Shown here in pieces: positions 54,046 through 63,146 of a stretch of DNA of 64,000 nt. The notes beneath the pieces are model-generated. The model saw nothing but the letters and a program-made list of their open reading frames with translations. It did no database searches and was not told the origin of the DNA. The DNA comes from Paraburkholderia dinghuensis. Lineage in GTDB: Bacteria; Pseudomonadota; Gammaproteobacteria; Burkholderiales; Burkholderiaceae. Where the stretch lies: positions 1 to 64,000 of the forward strand of contig NZ_RQIS01000002.1 in NCBI RefSeq assembly GCF_003837865.1. Reading direction: 5' to 3'. Position numbers and translations under genes: made by a program. Positions within the stretch are counted from its first letter, which is position 1. The number at the start of each line of letters is the position of its first letter.

Positions 54046-54354
54046 ATCGTCCATCGCCATGCCGACAAACTAGCGAAACTGCATGTCGCAGGAGATTTTC
54101 AACGTCAGCATGCGTTCGCTTCGAATCGAATACGGTACCTGCAACAGCAATGCGCGAATCAGCTTCTGCGGGGCGATGCTCGCGCGGCCACCCTTCGCGT
54201 CACTCTTGTACATGCGCGCGAACACCGCTTCCATGCGCTTGAGCGCGTCGTTCAGCCAGATACGAATCGGACGCAACGGGTGGTTGGCAGGCACGAAGTC
54301 GTCCCGCTTCGCCATTGTGAACATCGCCTCGGTGTAGCCGTCCGCTCCGCGCAT
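54046..54354 (-). pseudogene. IS5/IS1182-type transposase, N-terminal fragment
   Basis: About 94 codons starting MRGADGYTEAMFTMAKRD, with VPANHPLRPIRIWLNDALKRME and ASIAPQKLIRALLLQVPYSIRSERM, match the N-terminus of IS5-related transposases. A TAG stop (54070) interrupts QFR/FVGMAMDD, after which the sequence switches to the other fragment. Broken gene. Confidence 0.85.
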
Positions 54355-54514
54355 AGATTCGATCTCAATGTTGTCGGGTCCCTCGTTTCAACATTTACCG
54401 CTCCGGCCCGGATGACTACGGGGGAGCTATTTCAACAGCCTGCCAGGAACCCGTCTGCAAGATCACGGATAGGAGATTCTTCGTAGTAACGGGTTCCCCA
54501 TCGCGATATGAATC

Positions 54515-54838
54515 GTGGCGTCGGACAGCCGGTGCGTTGCTCATAGTCGCGGACCCGTCGACGCTAGCGGAGCGACACGGCAAAGCCGGTTTGCTGTTCA
54601 TCGTGACGTACTGGCTCGACGATCAGATCAAGCGTTGCCGCCGGAGCCATCAGCGCCGTGCGGTCGTCTACCGCCGTCGGCGAACGGATACTTCACGTTC
54701 GGCGCACAAAGTAACGGAATGGGTGAACGCTTCGTGAAAACGATGAGGTGCGATTACTTCGCCTTCATGCTGAAGCCGGACGCCGCCACTGCTGCACACA
54801 ATCTGACCATCGCGTACGAGCACTACAACGAGATGTGA
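54515..54838 (+). pseudogene. IS3-type transposase OrfB, C-terminal fragment
   Basis: From about 54700 the frame reads SNGMGERFVKTMRCDYFAF then KPDAATAAHNLTIAYEHYNEM before a stop. The SNGM-ERFVKT-DY and PDAAT...EHYNE pattern is the end of IS3 family integrases (IS2 group-like). Upstream residues do not align cleanly, and the last segment of the domain (HPHSALKY-type) is missing. It ends 125 bases before the polyketide synthase start. Confidence 0.75.
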
Positions 54839-54963
54839 AAAACAGTAAAGCTAAGATTATTCTGAAATTTGAGTTTACTTTCATCGCGTTTTATCTGGAT
54901 TCTTGGCTGCTCCTATTTTTCAGTTCATCATTTTCTGATGATGTGTTGAATATATGGAATTCT
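54839..54963 (+). promoter_or_regulatory. A/T-rich leader and probable promoter of the polyketide cluster
   Basis: About 125 bases between the IS3 fragment and the synthase start with markedly lower GC than the flanks (for example GAATATATGG and several T runs). GGAATTCT lies just before the ATG and includes a weak ribosome-binding GGA. No clear -35/-10 pair stands out. Confidence 0.4.
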
Positions 54964-57900
54964 ATGAATGACATCGCGGTAGTAGGAATGGCTTGCCGAC
55001 TTCCGGGAGGCCTGGATAATCCCGATTTGTTGCTGACTGCGCTGCGCCAGCGCATTTTGACCGTGGGACCGATACCGTCGGATCGCTGGGATGCAGCGCG
55101 TTATTACTCAACGAATGAGAATGCCAAGGGAAAGGCCTATGTCAATCAGGGCAATTTCCTGAAACAGGACATTCGCTCAATGGATGCGGAGTTTTTTGAT
55201 CTGCCCGCCCGTGTTGCCGAGAATCTCGATCCGCAACAGCGCCTCTTGATGGAGTTGATCTGGGAAGCCTTCGAAAACGCACACCTGTCGCTGCCTGCTC
55301 ACGCGGGACGCAACGTGGGGGTGTATGTCGGCGGCTTCATGCTCGATCACATGTTTACGCTGATGCAGCAGTCGAATCGTGCGTATAGCAATGCCAGCAC
55401 TGCGGCCGCGATGATGATGACCATGCTGGCGGCCCGGCTCTCACATATGTTTGATTTGCGCGGTCCAAGCCTGTCGATGGACACCGCCTGCTCGTCGTCG
55501 CTGGTTGCGTTTAGTTACGCATGCCACGATATCTGGGCCGGAGTGTGTGATATGGCAGTCGTTGGAGGCGCGAGCGTTATGAGCCGGCCAGAGTACGCGA
55601 TTGGCATGTGCAAGGGGCAATTTCTGTCGCGCGACGGGCAGTGCAAGTCCTTCGACGAGCGGGGCGACGGCTACGGTCGAGCAGAGGGCGGTGGCATCGT
55701 GCTGCTCAAGACGCTGGAGCGTGCTCTTGCCGACGGCGACACGATTCTGGCGACGGTTGCAGGAGCGGGCGTCAATTCCGATGGGCGCACACCCGGTATC
55801 TCAATGCCGAGCGCCGATGCGCAGATCCGGCTGATTCGCGACGTATGCGAACGCTTCCGCATCGATCCGGCGCAGGTGCGCTATGTCGAATGCCACGGCA
55901 CCGGCACCGCGGTGGGAGACCCGATCGAGGCGACGTCGATCGGAACGGTCTACGGTGCGGGCCGCCACGATGACGCGCGAGTGGTGCTCGGTTCGATCAA
56001 AAGCAATGTCGGACATATGGAAGCGGGAGCAGGTGTCGCGAGTGTGATCAAGGCGATACTGACACTTCAGCATCGCGAAGCGTTTCCGCTTGGCAATCTG
56101 CAGACACCGCACCCTGGCATCCCGTTCGAGGAGTTGGGCGTACGGCTTGCCGACCGTTCGATCCGGCTTGCCGAAGTGGATGAGCCGTTCATGGTCGCCG
56201 TCAACTCCTTTGGTTATGGCGGCACCAATGCGCATGTCGTGCTGCGCTCGGCACCACCGGCCACGGCAACCGGCAAGGCTCGCACCGCCACGGTTCCCGC
56301 CGTGGCTGCCGGCAAACGTCCCGCCGGCTTTCCACTCTATCTGCCGCTGTCCACGCGTAGCTCCGCGGCACTTCAGGCGCTCGCGCAACGCTATCTGGAT
56401 CGCATGTCGCAACCCGATGCCGATTTCACGGATGTTCTGCATTCGGCGGCGCTGTACCGTGCGCCGCTCAGTCATCGCGCAGTCGTGCTGGGCGACGACG
56501 CGGACCAGTTGCGCGAGGGACTGAAAACGCTCGCGCACGGCGAGAAATCCAGCCGCACAATCACAGGCCATCAGGTTTCGCAGGAACAGACGTTGCCCGT
56601 ATGGGTTTTCACCGGCATGGGACCGCAGTGGTGGGCGATGGGGCAAGAGCTGTATCGCGACGAGCCGTCCTATCGCATGGCCGTCGATGAGGCTGACCCG
56701 ATCTTCCAGCGGATCGCGGGATTTTCCATCGTCGCGGAAATGCTGAAAGACGAATCCAGTTCACAGATCACGCAGACGGTTAACGCACAGTGTGCGAATC
56801 TGATTATCCAGTTGGGGATCGTTGCCGTGTTGCGTGCGGCCGGCGTGGTGCCAGGCGCGGTGGTCGGACATAGCGTCGGAGAGGTGGCAGCCGCTTGCAT
56901 CAGCGGTGCGTTGAGTCTCGAAGATGCGCTGCGTGTCATCTACGAACGAAGCCGGCTGCAAGCGCGTACGGCGGGCACTGGCAGCATGCTGGCTGCCGGA
57001 CTTGAACCGGAGTCGGCCTCGTCATGGATCGAGCCTTTCGCAGGTCGCATCGAGATCGCAGCCGTGAACGGTCCCAATACGATCACACTGTCGGGTGAAA
57101 CCGCAGCTATTGACGCACTTGCCGCGAATCTTGCAACGCATGACATCTTCCATCGCACCCTCACGGTAGAAGTGCCTTACCACAGCTACCTGATGGAGCC
57201 GATCCTCGACGAGCTCGAAATGTCGCTTGATGCGATCGTCGCCCGCGAACCGAAGATCCCGCTGTACTCGACCGTGACAGGACGCCGTGTCGAAGGGTCG
57301 GCGTTCGGTGCGGACTACTGGCCGCAGAATGTACGCCAGCCGGTTAACTTCATGGGCGCTATCGAGGCGCTGCTGGACGATGGCTTCGCCACTTTCGTCC
57401 AGATCGGTCCGCATCCGGTTCTTTCCAGTGCATTGCGCGACTGCGCGAAAGCCCGCGCGAAGGAAATCCATACCGTCGAAACCCTGCGCCGCAACGAGCA
57501 CGAATGCGCGCGGATCCATCGTGCCGTCGCCGATGTATTCGCGGGCGGTTGCGACATCGACTGGATGCCGCTGAATGGCCAGGGTACGCCTGCTGCATTG
57601 CCCAACTATCCATGGCAGCGTGAGCGTTTCTGGCTCGAAACCGAACTGTCCGCGCATACGCGTATACATTCAACCGCGCTGCCGATGCTTGGTATCGAGA
57701 ACTATCCGGCTGTCAACACCTGGGTGAACGACGTCGAACACGAAGCACTTGCCTGGCTGAAAGAGCATGTCGTGTCCGGTACCCCGGTCATGCCCGCCGC
57801 CGGCTATCTGGAAACGCTGCTCGAAATTGCTGGATTACGCCATGCCGATGCACCGGGCTGGCGCGTCAGCGACGTCACGATTCACGCGCCGATGGTGATC

Positions 57901-60900
57901 CCGCTCGACCGTGCAACCAGCTACGTATCGAGCTACGACTACCGGAGCGGACATGCGGAGATTCGCAGCATCGAAAGCGGCAGGATCGGGCAGGGAACCC
58001 TGCATCTGGACGGCAACATTGCCCCCTTGCCTGTTGCCGAAGCGGGCGATATCGATCTGGGCGCGCTTAAAGCATCGCTGGGTGTTCACCGGGACCCGCA
58101 GGACTTCTATCGTGCGCTATCAGGTATCGGGCTGCAATACGGACCAGAATTTCAGCTGGTGCGCACACTGCAGATTTCCCGGGACGAAACGCGCGTACTC
58201 GCGCTGATCGAGTGTTTGCCTGAACTGTATTCAAAGGGGTATCGAGCCTATCCCGCAGCACTCGATGCCTGCTTTCAGTCGCTGGTCGGCATGTTCGGAA
58301 GCACTGATCGAACCTTTCTGCCGACCGGTCTTCGAGAATTGCGCATGCTGGTTCCCGCGTTGCCGGCGCGATTCTGGTGTCACGCAATCAAGACACGGGC
58401 CACCGGGCGCCAAGTCGAGGCCGACCTGACGCTGATCGACGATAGCGGCGCCGTGCTGATGGTGATTCGTGGCATGTGCCTGACCGCTATGTCAGCAAAA
58501 CGGGAGAGCGTCGACTCCTTCGGCGAACCGGTCAAGCTGCAGATGGTTCGCCACGAATGGGCGCCAGCGGGATACCTGACGACTGCGACACGCGTTGGCG
58601 GCTGGCTGGTCGTCGAGGACGGCCAGGGTGACGCCGCGAATCTGGCCGATCAGATCGCCACCGGAATACGCAAACATGCCACGGTGTGCACGCACCTGCG
58701 CAAAGGCGAGGCGCTCGACCTGCAGGGGATGTGTTTGACCGTGCGGCCCAACGCCGACGACGTGAAGGCGGCGCTTGAGGCCGCCGGCCCGTTGAACGGC
58801 GTGGTGTTCGTTCACGGTGCGGCCGCACGGCTTGCCGGTACGGATCCTGCCGGCATTCAGGCACTGCAGTTCATGTTAATGGTCACGCAGTGTCTGGCAG
58901 CGTTGCCAATCGAACAACGACCGCGCGCTTACGTGCTGACACGCGGTGCGTTCCGCATCAGCGACGTCGACAATCCGGTGCAGCCTGCGCAGACCGCGCT
59001 GAACGGCTTCGCAAGGGTTGCATTCAACGAAATCGACGGGCTGCAGTTTAGCGCCGTCGACATTCCGGACGATGCCACCGATCAGGATATCGAATCAGCT
59101 GTTCTTGAACTGGTATGCGACGCACCGGAGGATGAAGTCGCGATCCGTCGTGGGCGCCGCCTGTTCAGCCGCTTGACCGCCAGGCCGTGGTTGACGCAGC
59201 CGCTCGTCAAGTCCGTGCCGTTGCGAGACCGCGTGGTAAAGGCGCGCCGTCTCGCTGACCAGGACGACGCGGCGGGCAGCGTCAGCCTGATCGAGATTCC
59301 TCGTGCTCCACTGGATGACGGTGACATAGAGTTGAAGATCGTGAGCATGGTATTGACGGATCAGGTCCTGCGCACATCCGACACGGAGGCTACCGGAAGC
59401 GGTTATGTAGAAGTCGTCGCGACTGTCGCGCGTACAGGTGTTCAGGTCGACGATCTTCACGTTGGACAGCGCGTCTATGGTCTGGCACCTGCGGATTTTT
59501 CCAGCCATATCTGCGGTCCACGCAATGCCTTTCATCTGGTTGCGATCGACGATGATACACAGTCCGAATCATTACTGTGCCGAGGTGTCAGGGAAGCGGC
59601 CGCGGAATGTCTCGTCGAGCAGGCCGATCTCGATCACGATGCATGCGTGCTGGTACAGGCTGACGCCTTCGGGCTGGCGATTGACGCTGCATTACGCCGC
59701 CGCGGCATCGGCACTGTGCTGCTTGCCTGCCATGACACGCAGCCGACCCAGGATCATGCGTGCGTTTCCCCGATGCTCAGGGGGGCCACCACGCTCGCCG
59801 GGATTGAGCGAGCGGTCGACGAATACACAGGCGGCCGTGGGTTTACTGCATTCGCCGGACCAATGGCGGAATGGGGACAACACTTCGGCTGGCGCGCGCT
59901 TGCTACCGGTGGCGTATTGATCGATACGGCGGAAGCCCCTCATTCGTTTGTTGTCCCGACTGCGGCATCTGCAATTGTGCGCGCGGACCTGTCGGTATTG
60001 ACGCAGCGCGCCGGACGCTTTATCACCGCGCTGAAAAACGTGATCGCACGTATCGGCGAGCAGCCGTGCGGCTCGGACACACTCCGGCCAGTGTCAATCA
60101 CGGAACTGGTGACCAAAAAACTGGAATTGCCGGCCGCTGGAGACGCAGTGGTCGTCGATTTCGACGCTGATCTCGCGTCACTTCCGGTGCAGGTCCATGA
60201 AGAAGTCTGTTTCAGAGCTGATGCGACCTACCTGGTTACCGGTGGTTTCGGTGGCTTCGGCCAGAAAACGGCCATCTGGCTGGTCGAACACGGCGCGCGT
60301 CATCTTGTGCTGGTGGGTCGCACTGGAGCCAGCACGCCCGAACGCACGGCGTTTGTGGATGAATTGCGCCAGCGGGGGGCAGAGGTCACATGCGTGACCT
60401 GCGATCTTTCCGATGAAAGCGAGGTGCGAGATCTGTTCGCAACGCTACGCGATACGGCCTTTCCGCTGCGAGGCATATTCCATTCGGCGGCGGTCATCAT
60501 TGACAACCCGATTTTCGATATAGACGTTCAAGAACAGACCGAGGTCATGCGTAGCAAGGCCGAAAGCGCGCGTCTTCTGCACGAGTACTCCCGTGGACTA
60601 CCCATTGATTACTTCGTGCTCTATTCGTCGATCGCGGCCGAAATCGGCAGCAGCCGCCAGAGCAGCTATGTCAGTGCAAACGGGTTTCTGGACGGACTGG
60701 CATGGCACCGGCGGTCGCTGGGATTGCCAGCAACAAGTATCAACTGGGGGGCGATTGCCGATGTGGGTGTCGTCACGCTCGATGACAAGCTCGCGCAGTT
60801 CATGCGCTATACCGGTTTGCGCGGAATGCAGTCGGCTGACGCGCTGAACTGGCTCGAACGCGCATTGGCCCGTGATGTCACGCAGTTGGGCATCACGCTG

Positions 60901-61368
60901 ATTTCAACGTGGTCGGAATGGGGCAGCTACGAAACCCTTGGGGCCAGGTCTCCACGCGTTGCCGAGCTGGTGGCGTCGGACGCTGTATCGGACGATTCTG
61001 CAGGCGAACTGCTGCGTGCCGAACTGGCCGGGTTGCCCGCCAGCAAGCGCCTGATCGTACTGGCCAGCCGCGTGAGCGCACTGGTCGCCGGATTGCTGGA
61101 CATGCCCGCCGATCACATTTCGATCGACCGCCCGATCATGGATTTCGGCATTGATTCGTTGATGGCCACCGAGATCCAGTTATTGCTGCGTGAAGATCTG
61201 AACATCATGGTGTCGGTACTCGAAATCGGTGACGGCATGACGATCCGCATGATTACGAACGAGGCACTGAACAATTGGGGACTTGGAAACAGCGATGCCT
61301 CTGTGGTTTCGCAACCGGTTGTTCTGCAGCGTGAAGCCGCGCACGAGCACGCCGCGCTCGCAACATAA
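54964..61368 (+). CDS. Iterative-type (highly reducing) type I polyketide synthase, KS-AT-DH-psiKR-ER(degenerate)-KR-ACP
   Basis: A 2134-residue synthase; start MNDIAVVGMACRLPGG. Ketosynthase (1-430): Cys176 in DTACSSS, His311 in HGTGT, His351 in SNVGH. Acyltransferase (about 545-850): Ser637 in GHSVGE; the specificity loop reads VPYHSYLME, neither clear malonyl nor methylmalonyl. Dehydratase (about 905-1180): His935 in HVVSGTPVMP and Asp1101 in LDACFQ. A structural ketoreductase-like part (about 1190-1420) follows. An enoyl-reductase-like part (about 1425-1700) lacks a recognisable GxGGVG nucleotide loop. Ketoreductase (about 1755-1940): TGGFGGFG, Ser1888/1889, Tyr1902, Asn1906. Carrier protein: Ser2065 in FGIDSLMA. 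No thioesterase or methyltransferase domain. The longer frame from 54748 reads through IS3 remains and was rejected. Confidence 0.93.
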   Translation: MNDIAVVGMACRLPGGLDNPDLLLTALRQRILTVGPIPSDRWDAARYYSTNENAKGKAYVNQGNFLKQDIRSMDAEFFDLPARVAENLDPQQRLLMELIWEAFENAHLSLPAHAGRNVGVYVGGFMLDHMFTLMQQSNRAYSNASTAAAMMMTMLAARLSHMFDLRGPSLSMDTACSSSLVAFSYACHDIWAGVCDMAVVGGASVMSRPEYAIGMCKGQFLSRDGQCKSFDERGDGYGRAEGGGIVLLKTLERALADGDTILATVAGAGVNSDGRTPGISMPSADAQIRLIRDVCERFRIDPAQVRYVECHGTGTAVGDPIEATSIGTVYGAGRHDDARVVLGSIKSNVGHMEAGAGVASVIKAILTLQHREAFPLGNLQTPHPGIPFEELGVRLADRSIRLAEVDEPFMVAVNSFGYGGTNAHVVLRSAPPATATGKARTATVPAVAAGKRPAGFPLYLPLSTRSSAALQALAQRYLDRMSQPDADFTDVLHSAALYRAPLSHRAVVLGDDADQLREGLKTLAHGEKSSRTITGHQVSQEQTLPVWVFTGMGPQWWAMGQELYRDEPSYRMAVDEADPIFQRIAGFSIVAEMLKDESSSQITQTVNAQCANLIIQLGIVAVLRAAGVVPGAVVGHSVGEVAAACISGALSLEDALRVIYERSRLQARTAGTGSMLAAGLEPESASSWIEPFAGRIEIAAVNGPNTITLSGETAAIDALAANLATHDIFHRTLTVEVPYHSYLMEPILDELEMSLDAIVAREPKIPLYSTVTGRRVEGSAFGADYWPQNVRQPVNFMGAIEALLDDGFATFVQIGPHPVLSSALRDCAKARAKEIHTVETLRRNEHECARIHRAVADVFAGGCDIDWMPLNGQGTPAALPNYPWQRERFWLETELSAHTRIHSTALPMLGIENYPAVNTWVNDVEHEALAWLKEHVVSGTPVMPAAGYLETLLEIAGLRHADAPGWRVSDVTIHAPMVIPLDRATSYVSSYDYRSGHAEIRSIESGRIGQGTLHLDGNIAPLPVAEAGDIDLGALKASLGVHRDPQDFYRALSGIGLQYGPEFQLVRTLQISRDETRVLALIECLPELYSKGYRAYPAALDACFQSLVGMFGSTDRTFLPTGLRELRMLVPALPARFWCHAIKTRATGRQVEADLTLIDDSGAVLMVIRGMCLTAMSAKRESVDSFGEPVKLQMVRHEWAPAGYLTTATRVGGWLVVEDGQGDAANLADQIATGIRKHATVCTHLRKGEALDLQGMCLTVRPNADDVKAALEAAGPLNGVVFVHGAAARLAGTDPAGIQALQFMLMVTQCLAALPIEQRPRAYVLTRGAFRISDVDNPVQPAQTALNGFARVAFNEIDGLQFSAVDIPDDATDQDIESAVLELVCDAPEDEVAIRRGRRLFSRLTARPWLTQPLVKSVPLRDRVVKARRLADQDDAAGSVSLIEIPRAPLDDGDIELKIVSMVLTDQVLRTSDTEATGSGYVEVVATVARTGVQVDDLHVGQRVYGLAPADFSSHICGPRNAFHLVAIDDDTQSESLLCRGVREAAAECLVEQADLDHDACVLVQADAFGLAIDAALRRRGIGTVLLACHDTQPTQDHACVSPMLRGATTLAGIERAVDEYTGGRGFTAFAGPMAEWGQHFGWRALATGGVLIDTAEAPHSFVVPTAASAIVRADLSVLTQRAGRFITALKNVIARIGEQPCGSDTLRPVSITELVTKKLELPAAGDAVVVDFDADLASLPVQVHEEVCFRADATYLVTGGFGGFGQKTAIWLVEHGARHLVLVGRTGASTPERTAFVDELRQRGAEVTCVTCDLSDESEVRDLFATLRDTAFPLRGIFHSAAVIIDNPIFDIDVQEQTEVMRSKAESARLLHEYSRGLPIDYFVLYSSIAAEIGSSRQSSYVSANGFLDGLAWHRRSLGLPATSINWGAIADVGVVTLDDKLAQFMRYTGLRGMQSADALNWLERALARDVTQLGITLISTWSEWGSYETLGARSPRVAELVASDAVSDDSAGELLRAELAGLPASKRLIVLASRVSALVAGLLDMPADHISIDRPIMDFGIDSLMATEIQLLLREDLNIMVSVLEIGDGMTIRMITNEALNNWGLGNSDASVVSQPVVLQREAAHEHAALAT

Positions 61369-61492
61369 AGACACAGGCAGCAAGGCGATTCTGGCCCGCT
61401 GCCTGCCGCGAGGGCTGCGAATCATCGCTTGCCGCGACATCCCGACTGGCACCGCCCCTGGACATTCTGGTGCCGGTCAGCAAGGAGAATCC

Positions 61493-62536
61493 ATGAAGCA
61501 GATACGTATCGACCGTTTTGGTGTGCCAGCTCAGGTTGCACGCTGTTGCGACGTTGCAGACCCTGGCGAACCATCACCATGGGAGGTGTTGATCGATATC
61601 GAGGTCAGCACGATTTCACCTGCCGATCTCTCCAGACTATCGGGACGATACGGTGAATTGCCACGCCTGCCCGCCACGGCCGGCCTGGAGGGCGTCGGGC
61701 GCATTGTTTCCCGCGGAGCACAGGTGAACGGTCTGGAAGTGGGAGACCGCGTCATCGTGAAAGCCAATGGCAACTGGTGTCAGAGGCAGCGCATCCCAGC
61801 AACGCTGGCGTTAAAAGTACCAGCCGATCTCGATGTATTTCAGTTGGCAACGCTCAAGGTCAACGCCTGCACCGCACTTGAACTCGTTCGACGCCAGGTT
61901 CCGCTCAAACGTGGCGACTGGCTGGTGCAGACTGCGCCGTTATCGGGTGTCGGGCGGGCCGTCATGCAGGTCGCACGCCATTACGGCGTGCGTACGCTCA
62001 ACATTGTGCGCCGCGCCAGCGCGATAGATGAGGTGCTTGAGGCCGGCGGCGACGCCGCGATCGAGGACGGCGCAGACATGATGCAGGCGGCTCTGGAAAT
62101 CGTCGGACATGCGCCGATGCCGCTTGCGATCGATGCGGTAGGCGGAGAGGGCGTTTCGCGTCTCGCCGGGCTTCTCGCACCTGGGGGTACGGTTATCAAT
62201 TACGGCATGCTGTCAGGTCAACCTATATCCATCGGTTGTGACCAGACGATTTTTCACAATATCAGCGTCAAGGGATTCTGGCTGGCGCAGAAGATGCTGT
62301 ACATGTCCCGCGCCGAATCCGACGCGTTGATCCTCGATGCTGTCGATCTGTTGTCCAAGGGAGTTCTGCACGCCGAAATCGCGGGTACGTATTCGCTCGA
62401 CGAAATCGGAAAAGCTATCGGTCGCGCTGAAGAAGCGGGGCGACATGGCAAGGTGTGTTTGCTGCCGAATGGTCCGATCGCCCGTGCGCAGCCTGGTAGC
62501 CAGATGGCTCAACCAGCCATGGTCCAACTGCAATAA
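61493..62536 (+). CDS. Trans-acting enoyl reductase, MECR/quinone oxidoreductase-like
   Basis: A 347-residue medium-chain dehydrogenase/reductase; start MKQIRIDRFG with AAGGAG before it. It resembles mitochondrial 2-enoyl thioester reductase: the substrate-side segment is KVNACTALELV and the NADPH loop is TAPLSGVGRAVMQVARHYG, followed by LNIVRR. No catalytic-zinc cysteine set is evident. It starts 124 bases after the synthase, whose own enoyl-reductase region looks dead, so it probably reduces the growing chain in trans. A longer frame from 61283 overlaps the synthase end and was not used. Confidence 0.88.
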   Translation: MKQIRIDRFGVPAQVARCCDVADPGEPSPWEVLIDIEVSTISPADLSRLSGRYGELPRLPATAGLEGVGRIVSRGAQVNGLEVGDRVIVKANGNWCQRQRIPATLALKVPADLDVFQLATLKVNACTALELVRRQVPLKRGDWLVQTAPLSGVGRAVMQVARHYGVRTLNIVRRASAIDEVLEAGGDAAIEDGADMMQAALEIVGHAPMPLAIDAVGGEGVSRLAGLLAPGGTVINYGMLSGQPISIGCDQTIFHNISVKGFWLAQKMLYMSRAESDALILDAVDLLSKGVLHAEIAGTYSLDEIGKAIGRAEEAGRHGKVCLLPNGPIARAQPGSQMAQPAMVQLQ

Positions 62537-62552
62537 CTCCGGATGACGATTC

Positions 62553-63113
62553 ATGAACATCGCGTTTGTCTTCGTCTTTGTCGTATGGATTGGCTCAGAA
62601 CTCGTGTTGTCATGGAGGATGCGAGCAGGAAAAGGGGAAAGTGGTCACCGGGATAGCCGGACCCTCGCCGTGATCTATGCCGCTACGGTTTCGGCAACCA
62701 CGATCGCCACCGCGGTCGCGTTGTTTTCCGAATTTCCAATCTGGCGCATGCCAGAAACGCGATATTTCGGAATGTTGATCATTATTTCTGGAATGGCGCT
62801 GAGAATATGGTCGATGATCATGCTAGGCCGGTTTTTTACCTACAACGTGGCGTTACGCGACGGTCATGAACTGATCAGATCAGGACCATACCGGGTGCTG
62901 CGTCACCCCTCCTATACCGGACTGCTATTTTCGTTCTTCGGTTACGGAGTCGCACTGAACAACTGGATCAGTCTCGTTGCAGTGTTCATTCCGGTTTTCC
63001 TTGCATTCAGCAGGCGGATTGCGGTCGAAGAGACTGTACTGTCAGAGCACTTCGGCGATCTCTATACGGAATATAAGCGTCGCACATGGCGATTGATTCC
63101 GCTTGTTTATTGA
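62553..63113 (+). CDS. ICMT-family membrane methyltransferase
   Basis: A 186-residue protein with four to five membrane helices, starting 16 bases after the reductase. It shows the ICMT/phospholipid methyltransferase signature HELIRSGPYRVLRHPSYTGLL and the end RIAVEETVLSEHFGDLYTEYKRRTWRLIPLVY (split by short loops). Related enzymes methylate carboxyl groups or, in Streptomyces phenolic-lipid clusters, lipid phenol oxygens. Here it may O-methylate the polyketide at the membrane. GC content is lower than that of the synthase. Confidence 0.87.
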   Translation: MNIAFVFVFVVWIGSELVLSWRMRAGKGESGHRDSRTLAVIYAATVSATTIATAVALFSEFPIWRMPETRYFGMLIIISGMALRIWSMIMLGRFFTYNVALRDGHELIRSGPYRVLRHPSYTGLLFSFFGYGVALNNWISLVAVFIPVFLAFSRRIAVEETVLSEHFGDLYTEYKRRTWRLIPLVY

Positions 63114-63146
63114 TTGTCGCGGTTCATGTTCCACGAGGTTAATACC

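Noticed and set aside
54748..54963. N-terminal extension of the polyketide synthase by 72 residues
   Set aside because: It reads through the IS3 fragment in another frame; the ketosynthase domain begins at the Met at 54964.
54964..61368. A C-methyltransferase domain in the synthase
   Set aside because: No SAM-binding glycine motif between dehydratase and ketoreductase; the extra sequence fits a structural ketoreductase plus ER-like part.
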